From contig WNNJ02003253.1 of assembly GCA_012934845.2 (NCBI GenBank), positions 30,933 through 94,932 on the forward strand: a stretch of DNA of 64,000 nucleotides, read 5' to 3'. Shown here one piece after another: positions 41,150 through 53,800 of this stretch. The number at the start of each line of letters is the position of its first letter. The stretch's first letter is position 1. The notes under the pieces are model-generated. The model saw nothing but the letters and a program-made list of their open reading frames with translations, had not been told where the DNA came from and searched no databases. Origin of the DNA: Pomphorhynchus laevis (Eukaryota; Acanthocephala; Palaeacanthocephala; Echinorhynchida; Pomphorhynchidae). The position numbers were made by a program, and so were the translations under genes.

Positions 41150-43270
41150 AACAAAAAACAAAAATCTAAATAATGTGTTTAGAACGTGTGTATGGAGGCG
41201 GCATTTGAATGTAATAAAGGAGGGAGCGCAGCGGACGTCGAGAGGGAGCTGATTCTAGGCTAGTGGGGCGGCGACGGGAAAGGATCGGATACCGTAATTG
41301 TTATAGTAATTGGGAACGTGGAGTGAGAGGAATTACGAGAATGCAGTGATAGAGAGATGGGGCGAGTGTCGTCTAAGAAAGAGAGGTTGATGAACGATTG
41401 TGAGCCGACAGCGATGAGACAAAAAGTTACGAGAAGAAGTCAGAGTTGTATGCGGATGTGGATGGTTAGCCTGGAGAGTTGAGCAAGATATGTGGATGTG
41501 TGGTCAAAGCGACGGAGACGTAGGAGCACTCGAACGGAGGAGTTGACGATGCGTTGTAGGGTAGGATGATGGATTTTGGAGAATTAACGAAAAGGTTAAG
41601 GCAGTAATCGATTTAAGGGGAAAGAAACGATGAAAGAAGATACATTCAGGAACGGAAGTCGATAAGGGGGCGGATACGGTGGATGTCACGAAGAATTAAG
41701 TTAGACGAGCGGACCTTGTCACGGACGAAGGGTTTAAGGGAAAGGTGATCATCGAAATGGAATCCTAGGAAAGTGAGATTGTGGACTATGGGCTTGATTG
41801 ATGAGGCAAAAGATACAGGGGGAGAGGATATGTTAGGTTGACGAGGGAGGATCCAGATTATTTTAGATTTGTCTGGGTTCAGAACGAGACGAAGATGGAG
41901 GATACGTTTGTAGATAGAAGAAAGACAGTTGGAGGCAGAAATGCCGATATCGTGTATTTTATGGGCGGGTGCATGAACATATATGAGGACGTCATCGGCG
42001 TATTACATGACGTTAAAGGAGTAAGGTTTGATAAACGAAGAGAGATCGCCAAGTAGAAGAGATAAAAGCAGGGGTCCTAGGAATGAACCTTGTGGGACCC
42101 CGCAGAAAATAGGGATGGGAGGAGAGGATGATGAATTTGAACAGACTCGAAATGAATGGTCGGATAGATATGACGCAAACCATGCTACGGAGTAGGAAGA
42201 AAATCCGTAATCATAAGGACGGCGAAAAAGGAGGATGAAGTGGTGGACGATGTCGAAGGCGGATAAGAGGTCGAGGGAGATGTGAACACAATATAGAGCC
42301 TTGTAATGAGAAATGAGTAGGTCGTTGTAGACTTTCATGCAGGCGATTTCTGTATAGAGATTAGAGCGAAAAGCAGATTGGAAAGGAGGGTACAGATTAG
42401 ATGAAGATATATAAATGTTGATCTGTATTAAGATTTGGCACTCTAAGCGCACGGAAATACTAGGGAGGAATGAAATAGATCGATAGCTAGAAGGAAGTAA
42501 GGGGTCGAGCGATTGTTTCGTAAGGAGGGTACGAACGATTGTGGATTTCCAGTGTGAGCAAAGAAACGACTGAGGATGGGCGAGTTAAACAAGGTGGTGA
42601 AGAAAGGAGATATCGATGAGCATATGAATTTAAGTATTAGAGTAGGCAGAGTATCGGCAGTTGAGGTTTTGTTGGCCAAGGACATAAGGACATATGAGAC
42701 TTCAGCAGGTGTCAGGGAGAAGATGAAAGTGTTCCGTAAGGAGGAGGCGAGGGGAGTAGCAGTGAGATAGGATGGATACGGGGTTGTGAGAGATCAACAC
42801 GGATACTTTGGTCTGAAAAAAATTACGAATACTCATGGGGATTGATGTTGCAAGACGAAGAGGAGCGAGAAAGGATTGAGTTAAAGGTATGACAGAGATA
42901 CTTAGAGTTTAATGAAGTGTTGATTTTATGCTGTCAGAAGGATTTGCATTTGGTACGTAGTAGATGAAAATGAGACCGGCGAAGAGCAAGATAGGAATCA
43001 CGGAGATACGGAGTAAGCGAGCGGATATCACGTCTGAGATAGCGGTGATAGACTCTCAAAGCATGTGGAGTCGACGCTTTAAGAGTAGGCATAGAATGTC
43101 AAACCATAAGGCACAGTTTAAGCGACGGTGAGGGTGAGGCTTGAAGTGCGAGAGAATATCAAGAGTGGATGTGAGTTCAGAGTCGAAAAGAAAGGCAAGA
43201 TCGTGAAGAGAGGATGGTGTTATTGTGGGAGAAGATAGAAGATTTAAGTAAGGCGGAGCGGAGAAGGGGG
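41150..43270 (-). mobile_element. L2/CR1-like LINE, 5'-truncated
   Basis: On the minus strand: RT fingers (42443-42685, …TLFNSPILSRFFAHTG…), then the palm (42003-42452, LDLLSAFDIVHHFI and CGVPQGSFLGPLLL). The YADD region, thumb (…WILPRQPN…) and C-terminal region run down to 41200. Related to but clearly diverged from 6484-7935. The frame is interrupted several times. The left boundary (3' end) is approximate. Confidence 0.75.
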
Positions 43271-43430
43271 ATGCTACCGTCCGATGTAGTTGGCATTAAT
43301 ATTAGTCGCAAAATATTTTAGTAAAGAAAATTGCTATTTCATGCCTTAAAAATCTGCGCCCTGTTTTGATACAAAACTCCCTTATCTACATCTTTGAAAA
43401 AGTGCTTGGCGTAGAATCCGTGGGGCGCTG
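43270..43430 (+). mobile_element. Jockey-like LINE fragment, RT fingers
   Basis: Reads LPSDVVGINISRKIF, then ISCLKNLRPVLIQNSLIYIF. It matches ORF2 of the complete LINE (SPSDVAGINNSKRVF...SCPKDLRPISIQNALISIY) in order and spacing. An internal fragment, abutting the 5' side of the minus-strand LINE. Confidence 0.6.
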
Positions 43431-43434
43431 AGCA

Positions 43435-45554
43435 TTTCTTAGTCAATATATATAGAGACTAAATATTATATATTTCTTAGTCAAAATAATATCCATCAGG
43501 AAACCACTAGCATCTGTATTTTGTGACCACCATCATCATCTTGCGACTTATAACTGCTTTACCGAAAATACTGTTATGAAGATAATACATATAGCAAGTC
43601 TCTAAAGATAATAGTCTCTTCATATCACGTCTATGAAGATAATACATATATAGCACGTCTATAAAGGTAAAGTTTATAAAACACAATTCAAATGTCTTGA
43701 TCAATTTGCTTTAACGATGATAATGTTCTTTAAGACAATGCTAACCTCTGACTAAAATTTACTTGACACTTAGTGGGGTAATCGTGAATATAAACTGAAC
43801 GTTGCACATGTTAAATGTGCAACGTTTAACGTGTATATCACGTGTATATTTTATTACAAAAATATCTATATCTTTACGGATAATGTTTAAACCTTTTCGT
43901 GAAAATTCGCTGTCTTTAACTATTTGAGCCATACATAGTTGTAAAAGATTCATAAAACATTTAAACCATAAAATGAACGATATGCATTTCATTTTTATTA
44001 TAAAACATGACCTATTCAGACGTTTTTTTGTGTGTAACGAATAGTACCGGTAACATCCGGATTTATGTTTTAATAAATTGTCCAAAATACTGTGCTAGTT
44101 CGTAGATTGAAATGTAGTCAAATACTATTTAATGTTGAATTATAATTAAAGGAGCAATTTCATGCTTTTCAACATTTCATTTGGCTGCACATTAAGTCAA
44201 ATAATTGGGTAAAAAGCATGAGATTGTCAGTTTTACTATGCGTTACTGACAATTACAGAGAATAAGGCAAATATTGAAACGTTTTTAGTGATACTATCAT
44301 AGTCCAGAGCGCTTAATTGCTACATTATTTGAATGCAAATTACGATCAACTGCTTTTACCATTGGTATTATTATTCCTGATGTTTAGACTCGTGCATTTT
44401 AAATAAATCCGTGAATATGACAAAAGTCGATTATCGAACAGTCCCATATATTTATTGTAAAGTCATATCCTAACTTTAGTTTTCGTTTATTATAAGAATA
44501 AAAGCTTGTTTAAATTGTTTTATAAAATATTATAATTTTTTATATTTAATTGTTTAAATTTGTTAATAAATTCCCATGATATACACAGTATCGATATAAA
44601 TTCAATTTATTCAAATTCTTTGAAAATTAACTTAAACGGCAAATCATCGTCTACGATTGAGAGCCTATGTTGAAAGTGCAAAAAACATCAAACTTTAAAT
44701 ACTAAATTACTAAATTATCTGAATGCACATCGAGTTCAAATCGTTATTTATATTTACAAGAAGAATCCAAGTAATCGCATTTCAAAAATCAATCAATTTT
44801 GAAATTGATTCGAACTTAAATTTGCTGTACAATTGATGACATTAATCTTTAACAGTAAAACATAAGCAGGTATGCTTTGTGTGAAATTTCTCACAAGTGA
44901 AACAAATCGCAGATTTTGGATCGACAATAAGAGCTCTAAAGGCGAAGTTCTGCTCTGCACAAACTACCGAACCCAATTGTGTAAAAATCGCAAGCTATAA
45001 AGGGTTGTTAGAAATTAAAGTCTCTGATAGTTAATGAGTCGATTTCGATTTTAAAATTGCTGAAATAAACCAAAAGTTATTAATAAAGAGGCCATCTTCA
45101 TTTCAAAAAATTTTGGGTATATGTCATTTAACTAAAAGTTGACTACAGGAATTAGAAATATCCTTGCACAAGGCCATAGTAACTGACATCGTGTATTCTT
45201 ACGTTGAAAGATCATCTGTTGTTTCACTATATTTATAATTTTTTATACCCAGGCGTTTTCGTGAAATCGCGAACTTAAATATACGGAAATACTTACTACT
45301 TACTAACCAGATTAGCGATTGAATTAAGGAATACATATATTCTGCAAATATTGAAGGAGTGATATTTTAATTAAAGTATCATCTAATAAATTTGTTTATT
45401 GTGTCATTTGTTCTAATTTAGATGCATATTCATGGATAAAAAGGTAAGTTTTCTGTGTAATGGATAAAAAACCCGTAGCATATAGTGATATTGCTTTTCT
45501 GTATTTTGTCAGCTGTCACAAGTCCTTAATATTTCCTTCCTACTTTACGTATAA
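43435..45554. other. Intergenic region upstream of ORC5
   Basis: A short duplicated phrase (ATGAAGATAATACATATA, 43575 and 43632) is present. A possible 5' non-coding exon end with a GTAAGT donor lies at 45443-45446 (AAAAAG|GTAAGTTT), followed by TTTTGTCAG near 45513, which could be an intron in the ORC5 5' UTR. Nothing else supported. Confidence 0.4.
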
Positions 45555-47324
45555 ATGAAAACAGACGATCGGGAACAGATTCAAGATGAATCCCTTTTAT
45601 TTACGCCATACAGGTGCCAAATAATTAAATACCTGACGTCAACGTTTCGCGCTCCTTTAATGCCGCCAAACATATACATATGTAGTCCTTTAGGTTCAGA
45701 CATAGAAAGCTTACTTCTAAGAGTGTTCAGTAAAACTGAAGTCAAGCATGTGAGATTAAACGCCAGCGCAATGCGTTTGCAACTGAGCAGTGGATGTAGT
45801 CATACAGAGTTTTTCAGCTGCTTACAACGTCAAATATTTCGTCATCTTGGTTATTTAGATAATCATGACTATAGAAAATATATCACGCGATCTGGATCCA
45901 GCAGACCGAGGAATTTTCTTGAAATATTTAATAATTTAAAAAAATCGCGATATAACAGTGATTCGTCAACTTTCAAATGCGTTATAATGGTTACCAATGC
46001 TCATCGGTTGCATTTCCGCTTATTACTTATGCTAATGAAGGGAGCTGATGATTTCTATAACTATGTCGACTGCAATGTGGGGTTACATTCCAACTATCAG
46101 AATTACCTTCAAAATCGAAAATCATACCAACTCACAGTGCTTACGATTGGACAAAGTCCATTAGACTATATTGCGTTAAAATATGCACTGATTAGCCGAA
46201 TAGCTCGAAGAACTATTAGCATCAGTTTGCCAGCTTTAACAAAAACAGAGCTCAGTCAAACAATAATCAAAGATTATGTTGACAATCGAGATAAAACCAA
46301 CGATCCACATAACAACCACGTCAATCAATTAAGGGAATTCGCTCGTTCAGTTGTATCAACCCACTATCCAACAACGCGAAATATCTTAGATATTCGTCTT
46401 GCCGCTTATTCATTTCTCGGTAAAATTACAAATGATTATTCCGTTAATTTTAACAACAATAACAACAAAGAGAACAAGGAATGCAGTCGACGAGACATTA
46501 CAGCCGCAGCATATTCACCCCCTGCTTCTAAACGTAGCAAAATATCTCGAAATGATTGTTTGCATATAAATCATGAAAGTATTCGACGCTTATACTTGAA
46601 AAATAGTAGTGAGCTTAATAAAAGCTTACGTCTGCTTGCCGAACGAAGACTCAGTGCAACCTTTACATCGCAGTCGACAATATCCATGAATGATAACGTT
46701 CAAAGGTCATGTTATGATTATGTGCAACGGGAATATTCAAGCAATACTCGTGACGTTGTGGAGCAGCAAAGTCTGACATGCAATCCACAACAGACAAAAC
46801 AACATGATCCATACCGTCTTGAACTTCCGTATTATTTAAAGATAATGCTGGTTTCAGCTTTTATAGCCGGCCGGAATGCAGTGTGCAGTGATAATCGAAT
46901 TTTTAAAGTGGAAGCATTTCGTTTAAGTTGCAGACGAAATGTCGCTCGTCAGCAAACAAAGAAGCACAACATGCATAACATTCTAGCCAGGAACTATAAT
47001 TTTACATTTAATAGGCTTATGTCTATATGCTGTAGCGTCGACGTTAATAATCATATTGGTTTTGATCGAAGAAGCTGTCAAGCTGGACTGGCTTTGCTTG
47101 AATCACTTAATCTGATAAGTAGATCAAATCAATCTCGCACATTTGCCAGCACATCTTCAACTAATGCAATTTACTTAAGGAGGGACACCAACCACAGTTC
47201 GAAATCTAATCGTAGTTGGCTCGTGAGTGGAGATGATCGATTTATTTGCAATATTGATTTTGAATTAATATCCCAAATTACAAATTCTCTTCAGCTAAAT
47301 CTTGAAAATCTATTAGAAGGCTAA
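45555..47324 (+). CDS. ORC5: ORC5, origin recognition complex subunit 5, single exon
   Basis: 589 residues; usual animal ORC5 is about 430-460, the excess being a central insert. The N-terminal AAA+-like part: PPNIYICSPLGSDIESLLLR (38-57) sits where other ORC5 proteins have the P-loop, and VIMVTNAHRL (143-152) sits at Walker B. The C-terminal ORC5 winged-helix region is clear: LELPYYLKIMLVSAFIAGRN (about 421-440), NYNFTFNRLMSICC, then DDRFICNIDFELISQI near the end. The insert (about 290-420) contains Asn runs, a KEN tripeptide and PPASKRSKISR, a likely nuclear signal. ORC5 is a structural/ATPase-fold subunit of ORC in the nucleus and helps mark replication origins. Both nucleotide motifs have lost key residues (no GKT, no Asp). 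Confidence 0.85.
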   Translation: MKTDDREQIQDESLLFTPYRCQIIKYLTSTFRAPLMPPNIYICSPLGSDIESLLLRVFSKTEVKHVRLNASAMRLQLSSGCSHTEFFSCLQRQIFRHLGYLDNHDYRKYITRSGSSRPRNFLEIFNNLKKSRYNSDSSTFKCVIMVTNAHRLHFRLLLMLMKGADDFYNYVDCNVGLHSNYQNYLQNRKSYQLTVLTIGQSPLDYIALKYALISRIARRTISISLPALTKTELSQTIIKDYVDNRDKTNDPHNNHVNQLREFARSVVSTHYPTTRNILDIRLAAYSFLGKITNDYSVNFNNNNNKENKECSRRDITAAAYSPPASKRSKISRNDCLHINHESIRRLYLKNSSELNKSLRLLAERRLSATFTSQSTISMNDNVQRSCYDYVQREYSSNTRDVVEQQSLTCNPQQTKQHDPYRLELPYYLKIMLVSAFIAGRNAVCSDNRIFKVEAFRLSCRRNVARQQTKKHNMHNILARNYNFTFNRLMSICCSVDVNNHIGFDRRSCQAGLALLESLNLISRSNQSRTFASTSSTNAIYLRRDTNHSSKSNRSWLVSGDDRFICNIDFELISQITNSLQLNLENLLEG

Positions 47325-47479
47325 TAGTATGAAGAATACAGTTTGATATTACTAAGCATTTTGCTAAGAGTCATTAATGTCCATATTTTACTACTGTAAA
47401 TTATTTTTGACTGTTACTTGATTTTAAACAAATTATTCGTTCAGTCAGATTTTTGAATCGAAAAAAGTATTCATTGTCT

Positions 47480-48960
47480 ATCCTTGAGCAAATGCTCATA
47501 TGGTAGCATCACATAAAGAAAAAATAAGAAAAAAAAAACTAAAATGGAAGTTCTGGTAAACAGTTGAGTTTCTTTTTGAAATCGGTCTTTGATTTAATTA
47601 TAATAGCTTCTCTTGGGAGGAAATTCTAATCTTGATTACTGGGTCTGCAGAAGAATTACGATTCGTCATGGCTCCTAGTGTTAGTTGCAGTCTGCAAGGG
47701 AAACATAAAGTTGATGGAACTTGTGGGATCTTTCATAGCAAACCAAGTAATAACAAAATCTTTAATATTTTTTGCATACGAGGCATGAGTTTCATATTTC
47801 AACGCCGTAAGCGATCGTGATAATGGAGATCTCCCAAACCTGTAAAGCATTTAGATGCTCGTCTCAAAATTCTTTCTGAAGAACTTCACCGTTAGATCGT
47901 GGAAATGATACTTCAGAGCATTACATTAAAATGCTACCCACTTGTGCATTAAACAAATTAGGAAAATTGTCGATTTAAAGTTTTATGAAACATCTCCTGA
48001 TAATACCAAATGTTCTCATGGGCCTAGAATAAATCGCATCTGTTTTTGTATCTTATTTTCATTTGCCTATTATAAAAGAGCGTCCAAGTCCGCTTGGAGA
48101 ATAGATCAATATAGATCAGATCTAATCTCGCACCACAACTTAATATTATCTGCGTACATCAGCAAAGGGGATTGCATAATGCCAGGCAGATTAAGATTAT
48201 TTATGAATATAATAAATAATAATGAACTAAGAATAGAACCTTGAGGAACACCCATTCTAATACATACCCAGCCAGATAAAGATGTTCCTACTCGGATTGC
48301 CGATTTCCTGACTGGCAGAAAAGGCAATCCAAGTGACTGTGCGAATTAAACTTGCAAGCTGTATTTTCGTAACAGTATGATGTGATCTCGTTTCAAATGC
48401 TTTAGCTAAGTCAATAAATATAACATAACTATAACACCTTTATACAAGGACTTGATCCAGCTGTTACGAACAATCAAAATGGTCGTAGATGTTGATCTGT
48501 GCGTGTGAAAACCATGCTGAAACGTATGTATAGATAAGTTTCTAATTACATGATTATTCATGTCGTAAAATGAAATGTTCGAGGACTTTGCAGCAAATAC
48601 ATGTTAAGCTGATCCGTCTGTAATTGCGTACGTTCGTACGATTATCCATTTTAAAAACAGGACAGACTATGGATTTCTTCCAATCGTATGGGAGAACTTT
48701 ATAGGCAAACGAATATTTAAAAGTTTGAACTAAAGGATGGACAATATTATTTTCAACGTTTCGAAGTAGGATGGACGGAAGATTACCTGGTCCTGCATAC
48801 GAGCATTGTTTCAGCCTTAGTAATTTATCGCTTACTGAATAAGCGTTTATCCATGAAAGAGGGCATGCTTCGTCACATGTGAGCATATTATAATCAACTT
48901 GTTGGGTATGACCGCCTAGAGTTGTAAAAAACTCTGTTAAAAGGTGATTAGATATTATAT
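47480..48960 (-). mobile_element. CR1-like LINE, 5'-truncated
   Basis: On the minus strand: RT fingers at 48554-48886 (AGPGNLPSILL, YDWKKSIVCPVFK, NYRRISLT), motif B MGVPQGSILS and the YAD motif at 48106-48327, and a C-terminal remnant down to about 47500. The DWK...P.FK...NYR.ISL pattern is typical of the CR1/Rex-Jockey group. It is interrupted at several points and is a different family from 41150-43270. Confidence 0.7.
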
Positions 48961-50860
48961 AAAATATAAGAAGAATTTATTTTTATGTTGTAAATACGTG
49001 GCGACGCATGCTTACATGACCACAAAAACAAAAAATATCTAAGTCATGTGTCGAGAAGACGTATTTGAATATGATAAAAGAGCGAGCGCGACGTACGTCG
49101 AGACGGAGCTGATTCCAGGCAAGGGTATGGCGACGATAAAGGATCAGAGACCGTAGTTGTTGGCATAATTGGGAACGTGGAGTAAGAAGGACTGACGGGA
49201 ACGCAGACATAGAGAGAGGTGGGGTGAGTGTCATCTAAGAAAGGGAGCTTGATGAATGATGTGGATATGATAGCGATGAGACGAAAAGTGACGAGAAAAG
49301 GCGGAGTTGGATGCGGATTTGGATAGTTGGTCAAGCGAGGTGTGCAAGATGTGTGGAAGTGTAGTCGAAGCGACGGAGACGTACGAGCACTCGAACGGCG
49401 AAGTTGATGAGGCGTTGTGGGGGTAGGATGATGAATTTTGGATAATTGGCGAAAAGGCTAAGGCAGTAATCGATTTTAGGGAATATAAGCGGTGAAATAA
49501 TATACATACAAACAGGAAGTCGATAAGGTAGCGGATACGGCGGAGATCACGGTGAATTGAGTTAGAGAGCTGACATTAAATTAGGAGCTGATGAACTAGG
49601 ACGGTATACAATCGCGAGATCCTCAGTGATCAGGCTAGACGAACGATAAGTGAGAAATTTAAAGGTCAAAGACTAGAGGGGGAGTGATTTTGCGAAGAGA
49701 CGCGAGGTGACGTGCGTGTTCAACAATGCCGCCATGATTAGATAATTTAGAGGGGGATGATCTGAGGGGGGACGGATTCGACTAGTCAGCAACTGGCAGA
49801 AAACAGACGGCGAATGGAGAGGTTGTTAGAATCGGAGTTCCATAATAAAGTGAGGCAGAATATATCGATAGATTGCTTGGTGAAGATGTTGAGGATGATA
49901 TCGGGTTTTTGGAGAATATATATAGTGTTAAGGAGTCCGAGGCGGAAGCTGCGTGTGATGGTGATAGGGGATAGTTGAGAAGACAGCGGAGAGATGGAGT
50001 GCCATAAATTTTTGGGATGGTGATGACAACTTTAAAATTTCCATCGATGCTTCGGATAGAGAAGGATGTTCGGCCGTTTTCCTCGCGGCAGCGTTTTTTG
50101 ATGCGGGCAGAAGAGAGTTGAGTGATTTTAGATAGGGTTCGATCGGAAAAAATGCTAGTGGCTGAAGAGGATATGAGTTTTAATCGTTAGGAGAGGACAG
50201 AGGATGCGTTAGAGTGATGCTTGAAAACATTTTCAGGAGAGAAGTCAGAGAAGGATTAGATTGAGAAGATTTGCGTAGGCGGATGAATGCAACTAGGTAG
50301 ATGTCGTTGAAAGAGTATGGTTTATCCGCAAGAACACGAGACGAGAAGATGAATATGAAGGCGGATACATCGTGGTCGAGACGTGCTTGTGGAGATAAGG
50401 AGGTTGAAGGAGTGATATTAGTGACGATGACGCAACGATCGCGAGAAGGAAAGCGTTTCCGTAAAGGAGAATGAGTGCCGGGAGTGGATGAGATCACGAT
50501 AGGAGAGCTGGCAGTTTGAGGATTTGGAGGGAGTTGGTTTGACGACGGGAGACATAGAGGATAATGATAATAAAGAGGGTTGCAAGCAATGTGAGGAAAG
50601 GTTATGAATGTAAAGATTGTGGAGGTTGGTAGAGTTGATTTTGATTGATGGATGTAGGTTATTATGAAACGAGACAGGATGTACGGGACTGGGGTGTCGG
50701 GGAGTGAAGATGACATGAGATTGGAAGTGTATATAGTGACAAGGCCGATAGGTGGAAAAAGGGCATTGGAAACGACGGGAATAGTTTGAGTGGACGTGTT
50801 GGATGTTGATATGCGACTTTGCGAGATTTTGCGAACTCGTAGCGGAGTTCGCAAATTCTT
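48960..50860 (-). mobile_element. L2/CR1-like LINE with 5' half and 3' end but no RT core
   Basis: On the minus strand from 50854: an ORF1-like region (RDRCVIVTNITPSTSLSP, then LDHDVSAFI), an endonuclease start (…IDIFCLTLLWN…, near 49850-49930), then directly the RT C-terminal region and 3' UTR (49600-48960), ending with the family hairpin at 48994-49009. The RT palm is missing, so an internal deletion of roughly RT size has occurred. Confidence 0.6.
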
Positions 50861-50869
50861 ACTCCAATT

Positions 50870-53800
50870 CTACAAATTCTTACTCCAATTCGGTCTCCCT
50901 AAATAACTCATTAACTGCTCCTCTTCGCCGGACTTATGATAGGTCACAGTGTCTATTCATAGCTAATATAAGGGAATCATCGGCTACTAACAACCATTTA
51001 CGTGTAAAGCTGTACAATCCTTCTTCTCTGAGCTATTACACACATGTTCCCCTACTGAGCTGCAGCAATTCAGACTTATCCACCTTTATAGAATGGTGAA
51101 AATAAGATCAGATAACAGTCCACGCCTTCTTGAGGTCATCTTAGCAACGCCCGAAATGTGTACATTAGCTTTAAAATACGGTTATCATCTTGCAGGTACT
51201 GGATTGATCCTTCAAGAGATCTTTCGATCGAGGACAGAACTCGATTTAAACAATCAAAGAGCGAACTTAGTAACAGAGTAGCTAACGGTAAAAGTAACCT
51301 CACCGTCATAAATTTTCGTGTAGTGCGACGCAGGACTTCAACTCGTTTCTGGATTCGTTCCATTGGCAACGGTGGAATCATCGGGGAGCTGCGAAGTCTT
51401 CGTGTCGCTACGAAACTACTCAAGAAGTGACAGTAAATGTCGATAAGAGATACGAGTATTCCGACACAGTACACTCCACACATGCCTTCCGGGTCTTATA
51501 TTCGAATGTCTTAAGTCTCATTAATAAAATGGACGAAGTTCTCACTCTGGTTAACAGCACCTTCTTTGAAATACTTGTTTTTTACAGAGTCGTGGTTAAA
51601 ACCTCACATCATAGATTCAGAAATCTCCATTGATGGGTACGCCATAATCCGAGCAGATCGGCAAATTTGTCGTGGTGGCCGAGTGATCATATATGCTAAA
51701 GAAGTTCCTACAATTCGTGTTATGTCAATTAAGTGCGATGAATCAAGTATTTGTGAATACGCTTGGGTTTCTGTAACATACGATAAAAACATTTTTCTCT
51801 CTAGGTGTCTTCTATCGCCTCCATTCGCTCCAACCGGTCGATTATATCCTCAATAACTGAAAATGCATTCAAAGGTCAAAAAGTGATTTTATTAGGATAC
51901 ATTAACATGCCGCGAATTGATTGGATAGATTACGTTCCTCTTGCTGGATGTGATCCTGAATCATTACTGCTTTTAAACACGATAAATGATCTACACTTAG
52001 TCCAACATGTTCACAGGGATACTCGTTACAGGGGTACTAACTCCTCAATTTTTGACCTCTGCTTTTCGAGTGAAACGTATCTGATAAAAAACGTCAAATA
52101 CGGACCTCCGCTAGGATCAAGCGATCACTCTACCATTTCAATAGAATCAAACGCACACGGGCCATATGCTGAAACGGTTAAAACGACGAATCCTTTTAAG
52201 ATCGACTATGATGTCGTGCGCAGTATAATTTCCTGTATGTATTGGCCCGACCCATCGAAAGTAGGCATTCAAGAAGCTTGGGATCACTTTAAGACAACAT
52301 TACATTGTATTCTCGACTATTTTGCTTCGATACGTCAGAATCGTACACGAAAACTACATCCGAAATGGTTAAATTCGGAATTGCTTGCTCTAATCAAACA
52401 CCGTGATAGATGTTTTCATGTGTACAAAAAAGAGGAACTCTCTTTTGAACACTACCGTCATTGCAGGAATACGGTTTCTATTCTGAAAAAAAATCAGAAA
52501 AAACGCAGTTTTATCTCAAATATGTTCCGCTCCACTCATAACAATCCTTGGGTGATTTTCAAAAGCATACTTCCACGTTCTATACACTCGACAGATTGTT
52601 CATACCTTTTGACCGAAAATGGGTCAATCTTGACTACCCAACTGATGTAGCTGCTTATTTTATGGACTATTTCGCTATCAAAGAAGATAGAGTGTCTATC
52701 TCCGATGGTATAATCCAAACTACACACTATGTACTTCTACCTGGAGTAGTCATATCTAACATTGAATTTAGCGATGAAGAGGTACTGCACGAGCTACTTA
52801 AATTATCCCGCAACGCCGCGTCAGGTCCTGACCATATACCTCCAATACTTTTAAAGGAATTGGCCCATGCAATATACGTTCCCTTAGCTTCTATTTTTAG
52901 AAGTTCACTAAACACAGGTTATCTACCACCTGATTGGACTATGGCTATTGTACGCCAATTTTCAAGAAAGGCGGTAAATCCCAGGTTTCCAACTACCGTC
53001 CCATCAGTTTCACATCTGTAGCTTGTAAGATAGTAGAAAAATTGATTCTTCGTCATCTTAGCGCTTTCGTTGAAGCTAACAATCGCCCCAGCCCCAGTCA
53101 TCATGGATTTAGGCCAAATCGCTCAACGGTAACGAACCTTGTAAAAGCGAGAGCAAGCTGGGTGGATTCAATGAGGAGTGGTTCCAAAGTAGATGTGATA
53201 TTTATAGACTTATCGAAAGCATTCGATAGAGTTATTCCCAATTTGCTAGTAAACAAATTATCTAATATTGGTGTACGGGCTCTTTGTTACGCTGGATTCA
53301 ATCATTCGTAAGCAACGGCGTGTTTGCAGTACGCATAAGCCATTATCTTTCTTATTACTCAATGATGACGACAGGTGTTCCGCATGGATCGGTCATTAGT
53401 CTGACTCTCTTTACTATATATGTAAATGATATCACAAACAGCTTAATGCCGGAATGAGTTACCTATTGGAGGCGAATCATTGAATAGTCCGATGTTAGCG
53501 CTCTTCAAAAAGACCTGGATTCCATAAATAAATGGTGTATATCCAATGGGCTGATGATAAATGCGACTAAATGTAGACATATGCGGATCGGCTCCCAGAT
53601 ATTCGTTGCTATTATCAAATTGGAAACATGTCGATTGATTATACAGATAAAATCGATGATTTAGGGGTATCTACGCTTAATACGCTCGATATGAGCGCTC
53701 ACGTAAATAAAGTTTCGGCCAATTGCCGTCGTACTATTGGCATCATTAGACGATCTTTTGGATCACTAGAGGCATGTAGCTTCAGAATAATATACAAGGC

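Noticed and set aside
41504-42770. Several plus-strand open frames over the L2-like LINE (for example 41838-42056, 42576-42770)
   Set aside because: They are antisense shadows of the minus-strand reverse transcriptase.
43759-44085. 108-codon minus-strand frame
   Set aside because: Composition follows local AT-richness, no domain, no splice context. A shared KGLNII word with the frame at 12624-13025 looks like coincidence.
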